Assembly (NCBI GenBank): GCA_013139225.1
Contig: WTBG01000059.1
Coordinates: 1-8,572 of the forward strand
Direction: 5' to 3'
DNA length: 8,572 nt
Source of the DNA: Deltaproteobacteria bacterium
GTDB lineage: Bacteria > Desulfobacterota > WTBG01
Positions 6,291-8,572 of the stretch are shown here, one piece after another. The position numbers were made by a program, and so were the translations under genes. Below the pieces are notes generated by a model. The model was not told the DNA's origin. It was given only the letters and a program-made list of their open reading frames with translations, and did not search any database. Numbering within the stretch: position 1 is the first letter of the stretch; each line of letters opens with the position of its first letter.

Positions 6291-8572
6291 TTGATCAAAA
6301 AAATATTTGAAAAAAGAAATTTTAATGTTTTTTTCTTGCTATGTTTATTGATGATTTTTAATAGTGGTTGCAACAACACATGGGAAATACCAGAGGGATT
6401 GGAAACTGTTGCGGGTAAGGATGGGTCCATGTGGGAGAGAGTAAATCAACCGGGATTTGGCAGCGATAATAATATGTCTGTGGTAGCGATGGTGGAATAC
6501 CAGGAGCGCTTGTATGTTATGACTAGAAACGAAGTCGAAGGGGTTGAGGTCTGGAGGACTTCTGGTACAGGATGGGAGCAGGTGCTCTTCCTTGGCAGTG
6601 AGACCAATGGCATTTACGGCAACACCTGGATTAATAATCTCTGGGGTGGCATGATGGTCTTTAAGGGCAGACTCTATTTCGGTTTTTCTTCCGGGTTACA
6701 GGGGAGTGTGCTTAAATCCACGGGTTGTGAGATCTGGAGGTATGATGGAACAAACTGGGAACCGGTTATTTCTGATGAGAAGGATATTGACGAATCAGGA
6801 ACTATTACGTCGATGTCAGGGTGTGAAAAGGATGATAGTGATCTAACAGCCCAGATTGTTGATACCAACAAATCCTGGACAGAGGATGAGTGGGTTGGCG
6901 GGGTACTCCAGATCACCTCAGGAGAGGGGCGGTATAGGCGGTTTGATATTATTAGTAATACTCAAGATACCCTTACCGTTCAGCAGAATGAAGTCGCTGG
7001 TAATGTAGACAGTGAGTATACCATCTGTGGGAGTCAACACTACTCCAATCCATTCCCCGTCTATGAATACGATCTTGGGGAAATCCAGGTAGGTGATAGC
7101 TATGAGATTGGTCTCGGGTATGATGAGAATGGCTTTGGTAATTACTGGAACAAGACTATCACGAAAATGCAACTGTTTGACAATAAGCTTTTTGTAAGTA
7201 CTGGGCTCAACTATGAGTATGGAGCACAGGTGTGGTATACAGAAGATGGAGATAACTGGACGGTAACAGAGCCTACCAACAGTTTTGGCAATTTTCACAC
7301 CAAAACAGGCTACCCTAACTCGCAGAAACCGGTGAGCACCAGTATTTCAAGCTTAGGTTCTTCTTCGGTCTCAGGTACTGAGGTGCTCTATGCAGGGGGA
7401 GCCGGTGCATCAGGAGCCACTTCAGAGGTAGATCTGGGGGGGTGTTCACGTGTGGCAAAGCTTACCGATAACGGCTGGGAGCTTATTGTTGATGCGAAGG
7501 TGGATGAGAATGACACAGGCACCAATGAAAACGGATTTGGTGATGGAATGGGGTGCACCCTGACTAACGGAAATTTCTTGCCCTGGAGCCTTACATCCTT
7601 TAAGGATAAGCTCATGGCAGGCATTCAAACGTTGGTGGGAGCCCGGGTGCTCTACAGCACAAACGGTAGTTCAGAGGACGGCAGCTGGTTTTACAGTGTT
7701 GGCGGTGATGGCACGCTGCCTGCGGGTTTTGATGGAATAATAAATGGCGGAATACCTACCATGCACCAGAATGTTGCGGTAAACCTTTTCCCTTTTGAGG
7801 ACTATCTTTACGCTGGTTTAGTAGCTACTTATGCACCCACTATGGGAGCAACTGAAGAGTACCTCACCGGCTCTCATATTTGGAAAACAGGTGATGGTAT
7901 AAACTGGCAGAAGGTTACCGGTGATGGCTTTGGCGATGATTATGTCGTAGGTTTTGAAGGTTTTACCACATTTGCTAACGCACTCTATGTGTCTGCAAGC
8001 AAAGGTGCAAGTTCTTCTACGGAGGGGCTGGGAGGTGCCAAGATCTTCAGATTGATTCCCGGTAACCCTGAGGATATAGATGCAGATGGTATTTCAAATA
8101 GCATGGATAACTGTCCTGAAAAGCCAAATGGTCCGGATGGAGGAACATGTACGGAAGGTACCAGCTCAGGGGATTACTGTATAATTTCTGGGGATAACAT
8201 CAGTGAATGTGGTGACGATGGATTCTGTAGTATGAATCAGGAAGATACCGATGGTGATGAACTTGGGGATGCATGTGATGCTTTCCCAAGTAGCTACCCA
8301 CCCTTGCCGGAAGCATTGGATGCGTTAGAATCGGATAGTGCTGTTACTGTAAGAAAGGTAGTCGTGCCAGAGTGGGAAAGAGATTCAAACTTTTATTTTG
8401 CCTTTGAGCCTGAGAATGTGGACCCGACAGTTGGTTTTATTTTCTATCCTGGAGGGTTGGTTGATCCAAGATCATATGCCCCTCCTGTTCACACAATTGC
8501 AGCAGAAGGATATTTAACAGTAATTGTTAAGATGGTGGATGATCTTGCAGTTAAAAGCTATAAAAGAGCAGA
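6291..8572 (+). CDS. Large surface lipoprotein: Asp-box propeller, TSP3 repeats and start of an alpha/beta-hydrolase domain (3' truncated by window)
   Basis: The frame is open from a TTG start to the window edge, giving 760 residues with no stop. Residues 1-27 form a signal ending NSGC (Cys27), an imperfect lipobox, so export to the envelope is likely. Residues 46-590 look like beta-propeller sequence. Asp-box-like motifs include RYDGTNW (150-156), TEDGDNW (317-323) and TGDGINW (533-539), with WRTSGTGW at 88-95, and GFG tripeptides recur at 55, 281, 415 and 546. A separate module is inserted at about 184-246. Residues 595-663 are a thrombospondin-type-3 calcium-binding segment (DIDADGIS, DNCP, then DTDGDELGDACD) interrupted by a Cys-containing stretch. 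From about 700, GFIFYPGGLVDPRSYAPP and TVIVKM match the N-terminal strands of Abhydrolase_5-type hydrolases; the nucleophile elbow would lie past the window. TTGACA promoter and AGGAGGT sites precede it. Substrate and function are unknown. Confidence 0.88.
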   Translation, partial: MIKKIFEKRNFNVFFLLCLLMIFNSGCNNTWEIPEGLETVAGKDGSMWERVNQPGFGSDNNMSVVAMVEYQERLYVMTRNEVEGVEVWRTSGTGWEQVLFLGSETNGIYGNTWINNLWGGMMVFKGRLYFGFSSGLQGSVLKSTGCEIWRYDGTNWEPVISDEKDIDESGTITSMSGCEKDDSDLTAQIVDTNKSWTEDEWVGGVLQITSGEGRYRRFDIISNTQDTLTVQQNEVAGNVDSEYTICGSQHYSNPFPVYEYDLGEIQVGDSYEIGLGYDENGFGNYWNKTITKMQLFDNKLFVSTGLNYEYGAQVWYTEDGDNWTVTEPTNSFGNFHTKTGYPNSQKPVSTSISSLGSSSVSGTEVLYAGGAGASGATSEVDLGGCSRVAKLTDNGWELIVDAKVDENDTGTNENGFGDGMGCTLTNGNFLPWSLTSFKDKLMAGIQTLVGARVLYSTNGSSEDGSWFYSVGGDGTLPAGFDGIINGGIPTMHQNVAVNLFPFEDYLYAGLVATYAPTMGATEEYLTGSHIWKTGDGINWQKVTGDGFGDDYVVGFEGFTTFANALYVSASKGASSSTEGLGGAKIFRLIPGNPEDIDADGISNSMDNCPEKPNGPDGGTCTEGTSSGDYCIISGDNISECGDDGFCSMNQEDTDGDELGDACDAFPSSYPPLPEALDALESDSAVTVRKVVVPEWERDSNFYFAFEPENVDPTVGFIFYPGGLVDPRSYAPPVHTIAAEGYLTVIVKMVDDLAVKSYKRA

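Noticed and set aside
6674..7628. Several minus-strand frames of 60-126 residues opposite the large surface protein
   Set aside because: They are antisense to a continuous 760-codon frame with coherent domains and have low-complexity translations.

Overview
The window looks like a chromosomal segment of a Gram-negative, fairly AT-rich bacterium. Three encoded proteins have lipoprotein-type N-termini, ribosome binding sites are strong AGGAGG-type sites, and there are sigma70-like promoters. The archaeal-type entry into the shikimate pathway, a DRG/TGS-family GTPase, GGATTGCGGATT-style intergenic repeats, CCCGTATC...GCGGGAATGACA hairpin repeats and a thrombospondin-type-3 protein together suggest Desulfobacterota (former Deltaproteobacteria) or a neighbouring uncultured lineage. 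That placement is inference; there is no rRNA or other marker to confirm it.

Layout: (1) 7-1796, a translationally coupled pair for 3-dehydroquinate synthesis by the non-canonical route: ADTH synthase, then 3-dehydroquinate synthase II. (2) 1886-2893, a GTPase with a C-terminal TGS domain. (3) 2894-3145, a short spacer made almost wholly of degenerate 8-nt and then 7-nt tandem repeats. (4) 3161-4162, a short SppA-type Ser/Lys signal peptide peptidase with a lipobox. (5) 4163-4546, a gene-free stretch occupied by a roughly 300-bp fold-back, MITE-like element with 16/17-matched terminal inverted repeats and two nested, oppositely oriented hairpin repeats. (6) 4547-5341, an alpha/beta hydrolase, convergent with (7) 5377-5982 on the minus strand, a small lipoprotein. 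(8) 5983-6290, a divergent promoter region. (9) 6291 to the window end, a large gene that starts at TTG and runs off the edge. Its 760 visible residues read as signal/lipoprotein N-terminus, Asp-box-type beta-propeller repeats with an inserted module, a cysteine-containing thrombospondin-type-3 calcium-binding segment, and the beginning of an alpha/beta-hydrolase (Abhydrolase_5-like) domain.

The first two genes work directly together. The others are probably separate transcription units: a translation-associated GTPase, envelope proteolysis, a cytoplasmic hydrolase and two surface lipoproteins. I see no RNA gene, CRISPR array, transposase or defence cassette. The least ordinary items are the chimeric surface protein at 6291-8572 and the fold-back element at 4184-4484.
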